64,000 nucleotides of DNA from Bin87 sp965203855 (GTDB lineage Bacteria > Chloroflexota > Dehalococcoidia > Lucifugimonadales > UBA3495), in NCBI GenBank assembly GCA_965203855.1, contig CBDBDN010000001.1, positions 1 through 64,000 on the forward strand, given 5' to 3'. The translations under genes were made by a program, and so were the position numbers. The notes beneath the pieces were generated by a model. That model was not told the DNA's origin. It did no database searches and was given only the letters and a program-made list of their open reading frames with translations. The first letter of the stretch is position 1. Each line of letters starts with the position of its first letter. This document shows, in pieces, positions 42,038-50,661 of this stretch.

Positions 42038-42319
42038 TGCAGTGGCATCGGATTGTTCCAGCCGTTCCAAGATCCAAGATTGCACCAGCGTATCCGGGCT
42101 GACGCCATGGGTGCGCGCCAGTTGCCAGATTTGGTTCAGCGCTACCGCATTCAAGGGGATACGGACGGATTGGGATAGACCGTCGCCAACGGTTACACTA
42201 ACCGGCTGGAGCGCATCCCAATAGTCGGCAAAGTCGTGGCTGTCCCAAAAGGCGGACTCGGCCTCGCGGTCGGAGAATTGCGGAATTAGGTTCCCCGTTG
42301 TCTGGCGGTCGTTGCTCAT
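42029..42319 (-). CDS. CopG-type antitoxin-like protein (orphan)
   Basis: A 96-aa protein resembling the CopG_antitoxin family (BrnA-like antitoxins): PQFSDREAESAFWDSHDFADYWD near the N-terminus (shown as SDREAESAFWDSHDF), and a C-terminal ribbon-helix-helix-like SQSVRIPLNAVALNQIWQLA, then SPDTLVQSWILERLEQ. Such antitoxins bind DNA and a BrnT-type toxin. No toxin gene is adjacent: upstream on the same strand is etfA, 36 bases away. A GAGGAAA site precedes the ATG. Either the toxin is lost or it works as a solo regulator. Confidence 0.75.
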   Translation of the reverse strand: MSNDRQTTGNLIPQFSDREAESAFWDSHDFADYWDALQPVSVTVGDGLSQSVRIPLNAVALNQIWQLARTHGVSPDTLVQSWILERLEQSDATAPG

Positions 42320-42355
42320 TTCGTTTCCTCTTGGTACAGGCGGCGCTCTTTACGG

Positions 42356-43354
42356 CTACGACTGCGTCAGCTCCCGCACCGTCTCCGTCAAGGCCGGCAG
42401 CACTTTTTCCCAGTCGCCTATTACGCCGTAGCGGGCTTCCTTGAAAATGTTGGCGTCGGCGTCCTTGTTGATGGCGACGATGGCTTTGGAACCGCTGCAA
42501 CCGGCCATATGCTGGCTGGCGCCAGAGATGGCGATGGTGATGTACAAGTCGGGCGTGATAGTCTTGCCGGTCAGCCCTACCTGGTAGTTGGCCGGCACCC
42601 ATCCGGAGTCGACGGCGGCGCGCGATGCGCCGACAGCGCCGCCCAGCAGGTTCGCCAGCTGTTCCAGTTGGGCGAAAGGCTCCGGGCCGCCCAGCCCGCG
42701 CCCGCCGGATACGACAATCCGCGCATCCTCCAGCTTGATGCCCTCAGCATCCTCTTTCACCGCTTCCACGACGCGGGTTCGGGCGGCGGACGGGTCAATT
42801 TCCACCGGGAAAGCGATAACCTGCCCGGTACGCCCGGCGTCAGCGTCCCGCGGCTCGTAGGTTTTGGGGCGGATGGCGGCAATCTGCGGAGTGCGGGCGC
42901 AGCTAACCACGGCAACGGCGCTACCGCCATATACCGGGCGGTTAGCCAGCAAACGGCCCGTGCCGGCGTCCGCCGACACTTCCAGGCAGTCCTGCGCCAA
43001 TCCGACGCCCAGCCGGAACGCCAGCCGGGGCGCCAGTTCCCGCCCCTCGTTGTTGCGGGCAATCAAGATGATGCCCGGATTGATTTCTCCGGCAACGGCC
43101 TGCATCGCCGACAGGTAAAGATCGGGATGGTATTCGGCCAGGGCCGGGTTGGTAACGGCGTAGGCGGTGTCGGCGCCGTGGGCAATAGCCTGCTGGGGCG
43201 CGGCGCCAGCGTCGGCGCCAATCAGCGCAATGGCAAGCGTTTGGCTGAGAGTGTCGGCAAGAGAACGGCCGGCGGCGAGCAGTTCCTGCCCGGCTGGGCC
43301 GAGCGGTCCGCCGTTGGCGGCGTCGAAAACGAGGATTCCGGTGGCGTCTGGCAT
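42356..43354 (-). CDS. etfA: Electron transfer flavoprotein alpha subunit
   Basis: A 332-aa EtfA. The N-terminal domain ILVFDAANGGPLGPAGQELL contacts EtfB; the C-terminal FAD-binding domain carries VVSGGRGLGGPEPFAQLEQL, GASRAAVDSGWVP, QVGLTGKTITPDLYITIAISGASQHMAG (as VGLTGKTITPDLY and GASQHMAG) and SKAIVAINKDADANIF. With EtfB it shuttles electrons from acyl-CoA and other dehydrogenases to the quinone pool. It follows etfB by 78 bases and begins with a CGGAGAC site. Confidence 0.95.
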   Translation of the reverse strand: MPDATGILVFDAANGGPLGPAGQELLAAGRSLADTLSQTLAIALIGADAGAAPQQAIAHGADTAYAVTNPALAEYHPDLYLSAMQAVAGEINPGIILIARNNEGRELAPRLAFRLGVGLAQDCLEVSADAGTGRLLANRPVYGGSAVAVVSCARTPQIAAIRPKTYEPRDADAGRTGQVIAFPVEIDPSAARTRVVEAVKEDAEGIKLEDARIVVSGGRGLGGPEPFAQLEQLANLLGGAVGASRAAVDSGWVPANYQVGLTGKTITPDLYITIAISGASQHMAGCSGSKAIVAINKDADANIFKEARYGVIGDWEKVLPALTETVRELTQS

Positions 43355-43432
43355 TTTGCTGGTCTCCGTGGGGTTGATTTCAGTAGGATTGATTGTCGGA
43401 CAAATGGCGGGTTAGCGGAGCGCCGGCGCCGC

Positions 43433-44233
43433 CTAGATGAAACGATCTTCGCGGAGTTTGAGGGCCAGTTTGCGGGCGGCGTCGGCGTCGTCATCGCCCT
43501 CAATCACTTCGCAATCCTGGTCGCGCTGGGGGATGAACAGATCGTGCAAGGTAAGGCGCGGCTCCAGCTGGCCGGGATCCAAATCCAGATCGCCGGCCGT
43601 CCACACGGTGGGGCGCTTGCGCGTAGCCGCCATAATGCCGCGCAGAGTAGGATAACGAGGCTGCCCCAGTTCATTGCTGACGGTTACCAGCGCCGGCAGG
43701 TCGGCCTCCACCAGGTCATAGCCGTCGGGAGCAAGGCGTTCCACCATCACTTTGCCGTCCTGCACATCCACCTTTTTGCCCAGGGTGATGCAGGCCATAC
43801 CCAGCGTTTCGGCGACGCCCAAGGGAACTTGGGCGTTGTCCCAGTCGGACGCTTGGCGTCCGCAGATGATGAGGTCGAAGCCGCCCAGCTTGCCGATGGC
43901 GGCGGAAAGGAGCTGCACCGTAGTGAAAGCGTCCACGGTGTTGGCAAAGGCTTCGTCTTGCAGCAGCACCAGCTCGTCGGCGCCCATAGAGAGGGGCTTT
44001 TTCATCACATCTAGGGCAAAAGCGACGCCGGAGGAAATGACGGTTACATTAGCGCCTTGGGCGTCCTTGATTTGGAGGGCGGCTTCAACGGCGTTTTCAT
44101 CAAAGCCGTTGACGACGGGCGGAATGTTGGGCGGCGGCACAACCTGCCGGGCTTCGCTGTCAATGCGGAAAGCGGCGGCGGGCATTTCGGGGTCGACCAC
44201 TTGCTTGGCAAGCACGCAGATGTTGACGGGCAT
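43433..44233 (-). CDS. etfB: Electron transfer flavoprotein beta subunit
   Basis: A 266-aa EtfB. MPVNICVLAKQVVDPEMP begins the AMP-binding fold; NGFDENAVEAALQIKD, LICGRQASDWDNAQVPLGVAETLG (seen as GRQASDWDNAQVP) and LPALVTVSNELGQPRYPTLRGIMAA carry the EtfB signature. The frame is open 51 codons further upstream; ATG 44233 matches the family start, with GGAG about 12 bases before it and a consensus-like promoter at 44289-44317. Confidence 0.95.
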   Translation of the reverse strand: MPVNICVLAKQVVDPEMPAAAFRIDSEARQVVPPPNIPPVVNGFDENAVEAALQIKDAQGANVTVISSGVAFALDVMKKPLSMGADELVLLQDEAFANTVDAFTTVQLLSAAIGKLGGFDLIICGRQASDWDNAQVPLGVAETLGMACITLGKKVDVQDGKVMVERLAPDGYDLVEADLPALVTVSNELGQPRYPTLRGIMAATRKRPTVWTAGDLDLDPGQLEPRLTLHDLFIPQRDQDCEVIEGDDDADAARKLALKLREDRFI

Positions 44234-44288
44234 CAGGAAATCACTCTCCAAGGTTCGCAGAGGGGGTTCGCAAAATAAAGCGCATCGC

Positions 44289-44317
44289 AAGTTATCACCG
44301 CCGTATGGCAGTGTCAA
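44289..44317 (-). promoter_or_regulatory. Promoter of etfBA
   Basis: TTGACA (44317-44312), 17 bases, TAACTT (44294-44289) on the minus strand; transcription would start about 50 bases before etfB. Confidence 0.65.
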
Positions 44318-44348
44318 ACCCGCGCTTGCTCCGAGCAGCGTTGCCGAG

Positions 44349-45356
44349 CTAGATCTCCCGAAACTCCGGCTCCGGTTCCGCCACATAGAAGTTGTTGGCC
44401 CACAGATCGTCGAGGATGGCCTGGTCGCCCTCAGTGATGGGGGGCGTCGCTATGGCGTCGCTGTATTCTTGCAGTTCGTCCAGCGTGGTGAAATTGGGCA
44501 AGACGCTGGTGATGGCGGGCTGGTGCAGCACGAACTGAATGGCGGCCTGGCTCATACTGCGGCCGGCTTCCTCGCCGGCCAGAAACTTGACCTGCTCTAC
44601 TTTGACCAGTGCCTCACTGAGCCATTGGTGCCGGCGGTAGGAACGATGGTCGGATTCGTCAAACTCCGGCGGGGCGTCGTAGCGTCCGGTTAGGGCTTCG
44701 GAGGCGTGCGGCACGCGGGACAGCAGCCCCACCTGCTCTTTGGCGGCGATGGGGAAAAAGTCTTTGGCCGGATCCTGTTCCAGGATGCTGTAAATGATCT
44801 GCACGCTGCTGACCGGGCGCTCCTCCATACTCGCTTTCCCTTCCTCAAACCAGCCGATGTCGGGGCCGAGGGCGGCGCCGTAGTAGCGGATTTTGCCCTC
44901 GTGTTTCAAGGCTTCCAGCGTCTCAAAGACGGCATCGTCCTCAATGGCGGCGATGCGCGGGTTGTGCAGCTGGTACAGGTCAATATAGTCGGTGTTCAGG
45001 CGGCGCAGCGACTGCTCGCAGGCGTAACGGATGAACTCCGGCTCAAACTTCTGCGGGCGTTCCTGGTGGCCGACGCGCGGCGTGGTCTGGTCGTAGATGT
45101 CGTAGCCGAACTTGGTCGCGATAACCATATCGTGGCGGCGATGGCCGAGGAACTTGGCGAGGATTTCCTCGCCGTAGCCGTCGCCGTAAGTGTCGGCGGT
45201 GTCAAAGAAGTTGATGCCCAGCTCCAATGCTTCCTCCAGGAGCTGCCGGCGGGTTTCCTCCGGTATGCGGCCCCACCAGTTGGTGGCCACCGTCCAGACG
45301 CCGAAGCCCACTTCGGAGAGCAGCAGGTCGGTGCGGGGCAGTTGACGATATTTCAT
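44349..45356 (-). CDS. Aldo/keto reductase
   Basis: The 335-aa NADPH-dependent reductase is a TIM barrel. Asp and Tyr of the catalytic tetrad lie in FFDTADTYGDGYGEEILAKF (about 50-60), Lys in DMVIATKFGYD and His in IDLYQLHNPR. The early YRQLPRTDLLLSEVGFG is typical of the general AKR family. Its C-terminus ends with a short EPEPEFREI tail. Substrate unknown. A GAGGAC site precedes the ATG. It ends 32 bases from the etf promoter but is on the same strand, so read-through into etf is possible. Confidence 0.92.
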   Translation of the reverse strand: MKYRQLPRTDLLLSEVGFGVWTVATNWWGRIPEETRRQLLEEALELGINFFDTADTYGDGYGEEILAKFLGHRRHDMVIATKFGYDIYDQTTPRVGHQERPQKFEPEFIRYACEQSLRRLNTDYIDLYQLHNPRIAAIEDDAVFETLEALKHEGKIRYYGAALGPDIGWFEEGKASMEERPVSSVQIIYSILEQDPAKDFFPIAAKEQVGLLSRVPHASEALTGRYDAPPEFDESDHRSYRRHQWLSEALVKVEQVKFLAGEEAGRSMSQAAIQFVLHQPAITSVLPNFTTLDELQEYSDAIATPPITEGDQAILDDLWANNFYVAEPEPEFREI

Positions 45357-45398
45357 AATGCGTGTCCTCGTCGCTTACAGTGTTGGCGTAGTCAGCAG

Positions 45399-45851
45399 TT
45401 AGATGATAGCAGGATACAGCCCATCGGCGGCAACCATTGCGGCCAGCACGGCGGCGACAGCGGTGTTGTGGTCAGCATATCCGTAGATGCCGGTATGCGA
45501 CGGGTCGTGTGGATCGCCCAGAGCAATGAACCGAATCGGTGTATCAAGCAATTCCTGGCATCTACGGACGGTTGCCCCCACATTCAGGACGGCAAAACGG
45601 GCGGAGCGGGCCATACGAAAGCCTTTGCCGGCCAACGCCTGCCGCACTCCGGCCAGCTGCTCCGGGCGGTCGCTGTCATGAAAGTACTCCAGCCAGTTGG
45701 CGGACAAGTACTCCTCGCCTGGACGCAAGCGGAATGCTCCTTCCTCTGGCACGCCGTCAATCGCTATGTCGCGGGGGCGGCAATAGCGGGCGACATGATG
45801 CAGTGGGGCAAGTTCGTGTCGGCTTGGCTGTCGTTGTACCAAGTGAACCAT
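45399..45851 (-). CDS. Unknown protein with LSxNWLEYF motif
   Basis: A 150-aa protein that I know only as a hypothetical family: FRLRPGEEYLSANWLEYF (about 40-57), then ARFAVLNVGATV and DPHDPSHTGIYGYADHN are its conserved marks. The His/Asp-rich DPHDPSHTGIYG looks like a metal or active site, but no function is established. The only start codon seen, ATG 45851, makes it overlap the previous gene by 88 bases; the conserved part begins near residue 22, so a shorter form is possible, though no GTG or TTG fits well. It belongs to a small cassette behind the DNA methylase gene. Confidence 0.6.
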   Translation of the reverse strand: MVHLVQRQPSRHELAPLHHVARYCRPRDIAIDGVPEEGAFRLRPGEEYLSANWLEYFHDSDRPEQLAGVRQALAGKGFRMARSARFAVLNVGATVRRCQELLDTPIRFIALGDPHDPSHTGIYGYADHNTAVAAVLAAMVAADGLYPAII

Positions 45852-46294
45852 TCCTCCGATTCTAACAGTCGCTCAGTGATGAAATTCCGGCTGGCAATTT
45901 CACTGCCGTTGTTGAGATCCAAAACGAACCTGCCGTCCGCTTTGCGAATCGCAAACATCACGGTGTCGCAGTCCACAAACCAGAGGCTGATGCGCCGCAA
46001 GTCTGGAAATCGCCATACCGACAGGAGCCATCCTTCTGGTGAGCAAGTAAGGCTTTCTTTACCTTCCGCCGATTCTACCGCGCCGAAAAACGCCAGGAAC
46101 CCCAAGGCGCTTTCCAGCGTAACCGGCACATCGCCATCGTCCAAATCCGCATCCGACGCAAAATAGGCGATGCGATCGGCCAAGTCGGGCCGGCCCCAGC
46201 CGCGCAGCACGGCGCACACCCCGGCGATGGAGGGGATGGCCGCCAAGGCTTCGGGGGAAAGGGGGCGGGGGATGGTGGTAGCAAGCATAGCCAT
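45764..46294 (-). CDS. Unknown protein, cassette member
   Basis: An unrecognised 176-aa protein. N-terminal helical part (LSPEALAAIPSIAGVCAVLRG, residues 13-33) then an acidic stretch (ASDADLDDGDVPVT), followed by a beta-rich C-terminal domain (about 88-160) with GWLLSVWRFPDLRRISLWFV and RKADGRFVLDLN. The C-terminal domain is paralogous to the frameshifted gene just upstream (46296-46580). It overlaps the following gene by 88 bases. No membrane segment or signal. Confidence 0.55.
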   Translation of the reverse strand: MAMLATTIPRPLSPEALAAIPSIAGVCAVLRGWGRPDLADRIAYFASDADLDDGDVPVTLESALGFLAFFGAVESAEGKESLTCSPEGWLLSVWRFPDLRRISLWFVDCDTVMFAIRKADGRFVLDLNNGSEIASRNFITERLLESEEWFTWYNDSQADTNLPHCIMSPAIAAPAT

Positions 46295-46295
46295 C

Positions 46296-46580
46296 CTGCG
46301 GGGCGTATCGTGAAAAGGCCGTGTTCCAGTAAAGCGTTGCTAATGACTTGGCGGCGCGCCCGCGTTGCGCCGTTTTTGACCTGAATGGCGTTGCCGTCAA
46401 TATCGGCAGCGTCTACCGTGGCATGGTCAACATCAAGGAATGTCATAGTTGCGCTGCGGTTATCGGCAAAGCTCCATTCCACAACCAGCATACCATCCGG
46501 CGCGGTCGACATTGAAACGCTGCCATCGGAAATAGTGCTTCAACATAGGCCGTGATTTGCCCGTCAGTGATGGTATTCAT
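46296..46580 (-). pseudogene. Frameshifted paralogue of the neighbouring unknown gene
   Basis: ATG 46580 overlaps the DNA methylase stop by four bases (ATGA) and encodes NTITDGQITAYVEALF; the frame then meets an early stop. The continuation lies in another frame from about 46530: DGSVSMSTAPDGMLVVEWSF, then ATMTFLDVDHATVDAAD and VISNALLEHGLFT, which mirrors the C-terminal domain of the gene at 45764-46294. Beyond about 46300 the frame stays open to 46075 but no longer looks like protein. I read it as one gene broken by a frameshift and truncated at its end. Confidence 0.55.
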
Positions 46581-47416
46581 AGCGCCAGCCTCGCATCCTG
46601 TTCCAGCCGGCGTTGCAGTTCGTCGTAATAGGGTTCGTGCCTCTCAATGCCGATGACATTCCGCCCTTTGTCCAGCGCGGCAAATGCCGTAGTGCCGGAG
46701 CCGATGAATGGGTCCAGCACGGTATCGCCCGGGTCGGTGAACAGGTCAATAAACCACTCCGGCAGCCAGTAGGGAAAAACGGCGCTGTGGTTGCGGTTGC
46801 CGCATTCCGTCGCTCCGTGCAGCACATTGGTGGGATACACCAGATCGCGCCCCAGCCAGTTTTTCACTTTCTTGCCGAACCCGCTGCCGACTTTGGACTC
46901 GTCACGGATGCGGTCAGTTTCGCTGAGGTTTCGCATCCGGTTGTCGTACCAGTCGCCCACCGGCACCATCACCGCATCCTGGTTCATCTTGAACTGGCGC
47001 TGCTTGTTGAATTGCAGCAGCCGTTCCCAGGAATCCCGGAACCGATTAGGCCATTTGCCGGGGTAGCAGTTTTTCTTGTGCCAGACGAATTCCTCCGTCC
47101 AGAGCCAACCCTGCTGCCGCATTTCCAATATCAGTTCAATAACATGGGTATGCCGTTCCCCGTTGACCGCCGGCTCCTTGATGTTGAGGATGAAAGTGCC
47201 GGCGGGCTTCAGCGTCCGGCGCAATTCGGCGGCAATGGGCAAAAACCACTGGACATAATTGGCCGGCTTGACGCCGCCGTAGGTGCTGGCGCGCTGGTTG
47301 GCATAGGGCGGCGAGGTGACGATAAGGTCAACGGAATCGTCGGCAATTTTCGCCAGCTCCTGGCGGCAGTCGCCCAGCAGCAGGGTAGCGGCGAGGGTTG
47401 TATCTGCGCTAGTCAT
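46577..47416 (-). CDS. Site-specific DNA methyltransferase (SPPY type)
   Basis: A 279-aa amino-methyltransferase of the beta arrangement: catalytic LIVTSPPYANQRASTYGG (about 31-48) first, the SAM motif I TVLDPFIGSGTTAFAALDKG near the C-terminus (about 242-261). The SPPY tetrapeptide suits N4-cytosine or N6-adenine methylation. The target is unknown. No restriction gene is adjacent; instead a decayed small-gene cassette follows, the first gene of which overlaps its stop codon. It may be an epigenetic orphan or the survivor of an R-M system. Confidence 0.9.
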   Translation of the reverse strand: MTSADTTLAATLLLGDCRQELAKIADDSVDLIVTSPPYANQRASTYGGVKPANYVQWFLPIAAELRRTLKPAGTFILNIKEPAVNGERHTHVIELILEMRQQGWLWTEEFVWHKKNCYPGKWPNRFRDSWERLLQFNKQRQFKMNQDAVMVPVGDWYDNRMRNLSETDRIRDESKVGSGFGKKVKNWLGRDLVYPTNVLHGATECGNRNHSAVFPYWLPEWFIDLFTDPGDTVLDPFIGSGTTAFAALDKGRNVIGIERHEPYYDELQRRLEQDARLAL

Positions 47417-47438
47417 CGTTCAGATATTCAGATGCAAC

Positions 47439-47444
47439 ATTATA
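47439..47444 (-). promoter_or_regulatory. Putative -10 element of the methylase gene
   Basis: A perfect TATAAT on the minus strand, 22 bases before the ATG, so the leader would be about 15 bases. A TTGACG lies upstream but at 21 bases, too far for a standard promoter. Confidence 0.45.
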
Positions 47445-47603
47445 AAATCGCCCCGCAGGGCAAGCCGTCAACCCATCGCAACAGCGCTGCCCGGTCAGCC
47501 GCATTGCTGCTCCCTCCGGTTGTGATGGCAACAGGTTTAGCGGGCCGGGGCATCTCCGTCAACCGCCGTCGGTCACTGCCGGGCGCCGGCGCGTGGTTGA
47601 GGG

Positions 47604-47921
47604 TTAACCGTCCGCCGCGTCCGCATCCTCGTACAGGCCCCAGACGAATATGATGCGGTCATCCCGCCAGGGCAGGTTGTCCAGCCATTCCATCAGGGCG
47701 GCGTTTTGCCCGGCGTCCAGGCCCTCGGCATCAGCCCACTGCTCGGCCAGCCGGGTCAGGCGGGCGCGGGCGAATACGAAACGGTTGCCGTTGTCCACCA
47801 CATTGCAGGGATGGTCGCCGGAACAGTCCGGGTCAACGGCCAGGTCAAAGAGAAAGTCAAACCCCGGCGGCGCGCTGGACTCTAGCAGTGCGTCAATGTC
47901 GGCGATACCGGCGTATTTCAT
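47604..47921 (-). CDS. Unknown acidic protein, 105 aa
   Basis: Unrecognised. The sequence is acidic, with FDFLFDLAVDPDCSGDHPC (two Cys close together), NRFVFARARLTRLAEQWADA and the terminal DRIIFVWGLYEDADAADG. No membrane segment. Its ATG overlaps the stop of the DUF1802 gene (ATGA), so the two are co-translated and may work together. Confidence 0.6.
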   Translation of the reverse strand: MKYAGIADIDALLESSAPPGFDFLFDLAVDPDCSGDHPCNVVDNGNRFVFARARLTRLAEQWADAEGLDAGQNAALMEWLDNLPWRDDRIIFVWGLYEDADAADG

Positions 47922-48508
47922 TCCGGCGCCGCTCCCAGGCTGCCGCGCACGGCGTCCGCCATTGCCGCAAATCCGGCGTCGTCCATTACCGGGGCGGCGC
48001 GGCCTAAGCGCACGGTAGGGATGATGTCCACCCAGGATTTGCAGCCGCCGTATTCGGGGATGAACGGCACGGTGGTGGGCGTTTCCATCCGATAGACGCG
48101 CAACAGCATCACGGTCAGCGGCACCATCGGCTTCCAGTGCAACCGGGAATGGGCGTAGGTATCCGTCCAGATGTGATGCGGCGCCAAGCGATCCACGCTG
48201 TCCTGCCCGTCAATTTCCAGCAGCTCGTGGACGCGGGCCCAGTGCGTGAAAGTTACGGCGTCATCATCGGCGGGATTGCCGGCCAGCAGGCGATGCAAGG
48301 CGGGCCGATGGCCGTCTTTCAGCAAGTCCTCCCGCTGGTGCAGGTAGGTTGGATAGAGCAGGAATTCGGGATGCACCACGCGGAAATCCTTGCTTTCCTC
48401 GTGAATGCCGCCCTTGCGGAGCATCATAATCTGGTCGCCGTCGGCCAGGGCCTGGACGGTGATAGCCCACTCTTTGAGCGCCAGCTGGCAGGTATCGGGA
48501 GTAGTCAT
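47918..48508 (-). CDS. DUF1802 family protein
   Basis: The 196-aa protein matches DUF1802: ALKEWAITVQALADGDQIMMLRKGGIHEES (as ALKEWAITVQAL and LRKGGIHEES), FRVVHPEFLLYPTYLHQ, HIWTDTYAHSRLHWKPMVPL and YGGCKSWVDI. Function is unknown; members are common in cyanobacteria and Chloroflexota. A GAGGG site is present before the ATG. Together with the following small acidic protein it forms a two-gene unit. Confidence 0.88.
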   Translation of the reverse strand: MTTPDTCQLALKEWAITVQALADGDQIMMLRKGGIHEESKDFRVVHPEFLLYPTYLHQREDLLKDGHRPALHRLLAGNPADDDAVTFTHWARVHELLEIDGQDSVDRLAPHHIWTDTYAHSRLHWKPMVPLTVMLLRVYRMETPTTVPFIPEYGGCKSWVDIIPTVRLGRAAPVMDDAGFAAMADAVRGSLGAAPE

Positions 48509-49010
48509 AGATTTGCCCTCGCCGGTCCATTTCCAGGCAGTGATTCAACCGGGAGATGGTATCGGGGCGGATGTTTTGCTACGCTGAATGTTACCACAAA
48601 TCGGCCATCATTGGCTCCAGCGACAGCCTGCATCTCGTCATAGGAAATCACCGGCGCTAAACTCTGACACCCGCGCGGTCGTTGCCGCCATTGCTGCTGC
48701 CGGGTTAGCCGCAATACCGTCCGGCAATAGCAGACTTATGAGCCCGGATTTGAGCCCGGCACAGACGGCGCCCGGATCGATCTCTAGGGTGCGACCGATA
48801 GCCGACGCCAAGTTGCCCGGCCGTAAATATCGAAACGCGAGCCAGCCCGAAAAATGCCGCAGCGCACCAACAAGCTGCATAATCAGCGTATGCCGAGAAC
48901 GCCGTTTCATTGACGACGTTACGGAAAACGCCGCCGTGTGCTACTATCAAGCAGCGCTGCTATGAACCGGCGCTGCTGTCAGCCAGCAATCCAAGGTGGT
49001 GCGAAAGGTT
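48509..49010. other. Region without a convincing gene
   Basis: About 500 bases between the divergent DUF1802 and DUF1232 genes. A minus-strand open frame at 48638-48910 (90 codons, MKRRSRHTLIMQLVGALRHF at the start) has mixed codon use and no ribosome-binding site; I cannot decide whether it is real. Promoters for both flanking genes must lie here, but no clear pair is visible. Confidence 0.4.
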
Positions 49011-49427
49011 ATGTTCAGGATGCTTTGGCCGCTGTTTTTGATGTTTGGGCCGCAATTGGCGCCGCGTCTGGCGCAGATTGCGCCGCGCATCATCAGGTTT
49101 GTGCGGACGCTGTACCGGCTGCATTTTGACCGGCGCGTCAACTTGCTGATCAAGCCGCTGGTGCCGCTGGCTATCGTTTATGCGGTCTGGCCCATTGACT
49201 TGATACGCGACCGCATTCCCTACGGGCTGGGCCGGTATGACGATTTCATCATCCTGGGCCTGGCGGTGTGGCTGTTCTGGATCCTATGCCCGCCGGAAGT
49301 GGTACGGGAATATATGGGAGGGCCGCCGCCGTCCCGGCCGGAAGATCGCAACCCGGATGAAGTAGTGGACGGGCAAGCCCGGTCGCCGGACGATGCGGAT
49401 GATGCAGACCAACGACGCCGGCGCTAG
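49011..49427 (+). CDS. DUF1232 (YkvA-like) membrane protein
   Basis: A 138-aa protein with the DUF1232 pattern: LLIKPLVPLAIVYAVWPIDL then RYDDFIILGLAVWLFWILCP form two hydrophobic segments joined by a loop with a conserved Asp. The N-terminus is hydrophobic too (MLWPLFLMFGPQ). The acidic C-terminal tail (DEVVDGQARSPDDADDADQ) is unusual and overlaps the start of hemW by 35 bases. A GTG at 48996 could add five residues; ATG 49011 with GAAAGG upstream is preferred. Confidence 0.75.
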   Translation: MFRMLWPLFLMFGPQLAPRLAQIAPRIIRFVRTLYRLHFDRRVNLLIKPLVPLAIVYAVWPIDLIRDRIPYGLGRYDDFIILGLAVWLFWILCPPEVVREYMGGPPPSRPEDRNPDEVVDGQARSPDDADDADQRRRR

Positions 49428-50661
49428 TCCGGCAACTGCACGGGCGGTTCAATCAAGCGGCGGCGGCATTTCGCTGTATGTCCATATACCGTTTTGCCTG
49501 AGCAAGTGTCCGTACTGCGATTTCAATACTTACCAAGGCATTGAGGCGCAATTCCCCGACTATCTGGACGCCGTCTGCGCCGAAATCGGGGCCTGGTCGG
49601 TGGCGTTGGGGCGTCCGGCGGTGAACACCGTTTTTCTGGGCGGCGGCACTCCGTCTTACCTGCCCGATGGGGCGGTAGCGCGCATTCTGGACGCCATATC
49701 TGCCGGATTCAGCGTGCGCCGCGCGGCGGAAATTACCGCCGAATGCAATCCGAATGACCTTTCGGAGGCGCGCTGCGCCGGCCTGCGCGCCGCCGGCGTC
49801 AATCGTATCAGCATCGGCGTGCAGAGTATGGACAACGGCCTGCTGAATATGCTGGGGCGCCGGCACGATGCCGCCGAAGCCGCCGCCGCTGTAGAACGCT
49901 GCCGACGCGCCGGGTTTGACAATATCAACCTGGACCTGATGTACGGTCTGCCGCAGCAATCGCCGGAACAATGGCGGGAAACGATAGCGCAGACGCTGGC
50001 GCTGGCGCCGGAACACCTGTCGCTCTACGCCCTGACGCTGGAGGATGGCACGCCGCTGCGCCGCTGGGTGGAACAGGGCCGTCTGCCGGAACCGGACCCG
50101 GATGCGGCGGCAGATATGTATGACTACGCGCGCGGCGCGCTGGCCGGGGCCGGGTATCATCACTATGAAATCAGCAACTGGGCGCATACGGGCCGGGAAT
50201 CGGAGCATAACCTAGCGTACTGGCGCAACCTGCAATGGCTGGGCGTCGGGCCGGGGGCGCATTCGGCATTGGCCGGCTGCCGGTTCTGGACGGCGCGCGC
50301 GCCCCGGGATTATGCGCGCCGCGCCGGCGAGTGGCGGACGCAAGCCGCTGCCGCCGGCGCCTGGACTGCGGCAACGCCCCGGCGCATCAGGGAAGTTCCT
50401 ACGGTTGACGGCATTGAGGAAATTGACGCCGCTACCGCCGCCGCCGAAACGATGTTCCTGGGGCTGCGCCTGCTTGACGGAATGGACATTGACGCAGCAT
50501 CGCAGCGCGCCGGCGTTGACTTGAGAGAGCGCTATCGGCAGGAGCTGGACGAGCTGACCGCCACCGGGCTGCTGGTATGGGAACCGGACGACCGGCTGCG
50601 TCTGGCGGAGCAAGCCTATCTAATCGCCAACCAGGTGTTCACGCGGTTTTTGGCGGGGTAG
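49393..50661 (+). CDS. hemW: Heme chaperone HemW (radical SAM, HemN-like)
   Basis: A 422-aa protein with a radical SAM core: SLYVHIPFCLSKCPYCDFNT has the CxxxCxxC cluster motif and the Phe and Cys that follow, then VNTVFLGGGTPSYLPDGA, CNPNDLSEARCAGLRAAGVN and MYGLPQQSPEQWRE. The HNxxYW motif (EHNLAYWRN) is the mark of HemW, which binds and delivers haem, as opposed to the coproporphyrinogen oxidase HemN. The C-terminal winged-helix part (about 340-420) is present. The start overlaps the DUF1232 gene; about 25 residues precede the conserved core, so a later start is possible. Confidence 0.92.
   Translation: MRMMQTNDAGASPATARAVQSSGGGISLYVHIPFCLSKCPYCDFNTYQGIEAQFPDYLDAVCAEIGAWSVALGRPAVNTVFLGGGTPSYLPDGAVARILDAISAGFSVRRAAEITAECNPNDLSEARCAGLRAAGVNRISIGVQSMDNGLLNMLGRRHDAAEAAAAVERCRRAGFDNINLDLMYGLPQQSPEQWRETIAQTLALAPEHLSLYALTLEDGTPLRRWVEQGRLPEPDPDAAADMYDYARGALAGAGYHHYEISNWAHTGRESEHNLAYWRNLQWLGVGPGAHSALAGCRFWTARAPRDYARRAGEWRTQAAAAGAWTAATPRRIREVPTVDGIEEIDAATAAAETMFLGLRLLDGMDIDAASQRAGVDLRERYRQELDELTATGLLVWEPDDRLRLAEQAYLIANQVFTRFLAG

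Noticed and set aside
48638..48910. A 90-codon minus-strand frame
   Set aside because: No ribosome-binding site, mixed codon use and no known motif; left as undecided within the non-coding region entry.
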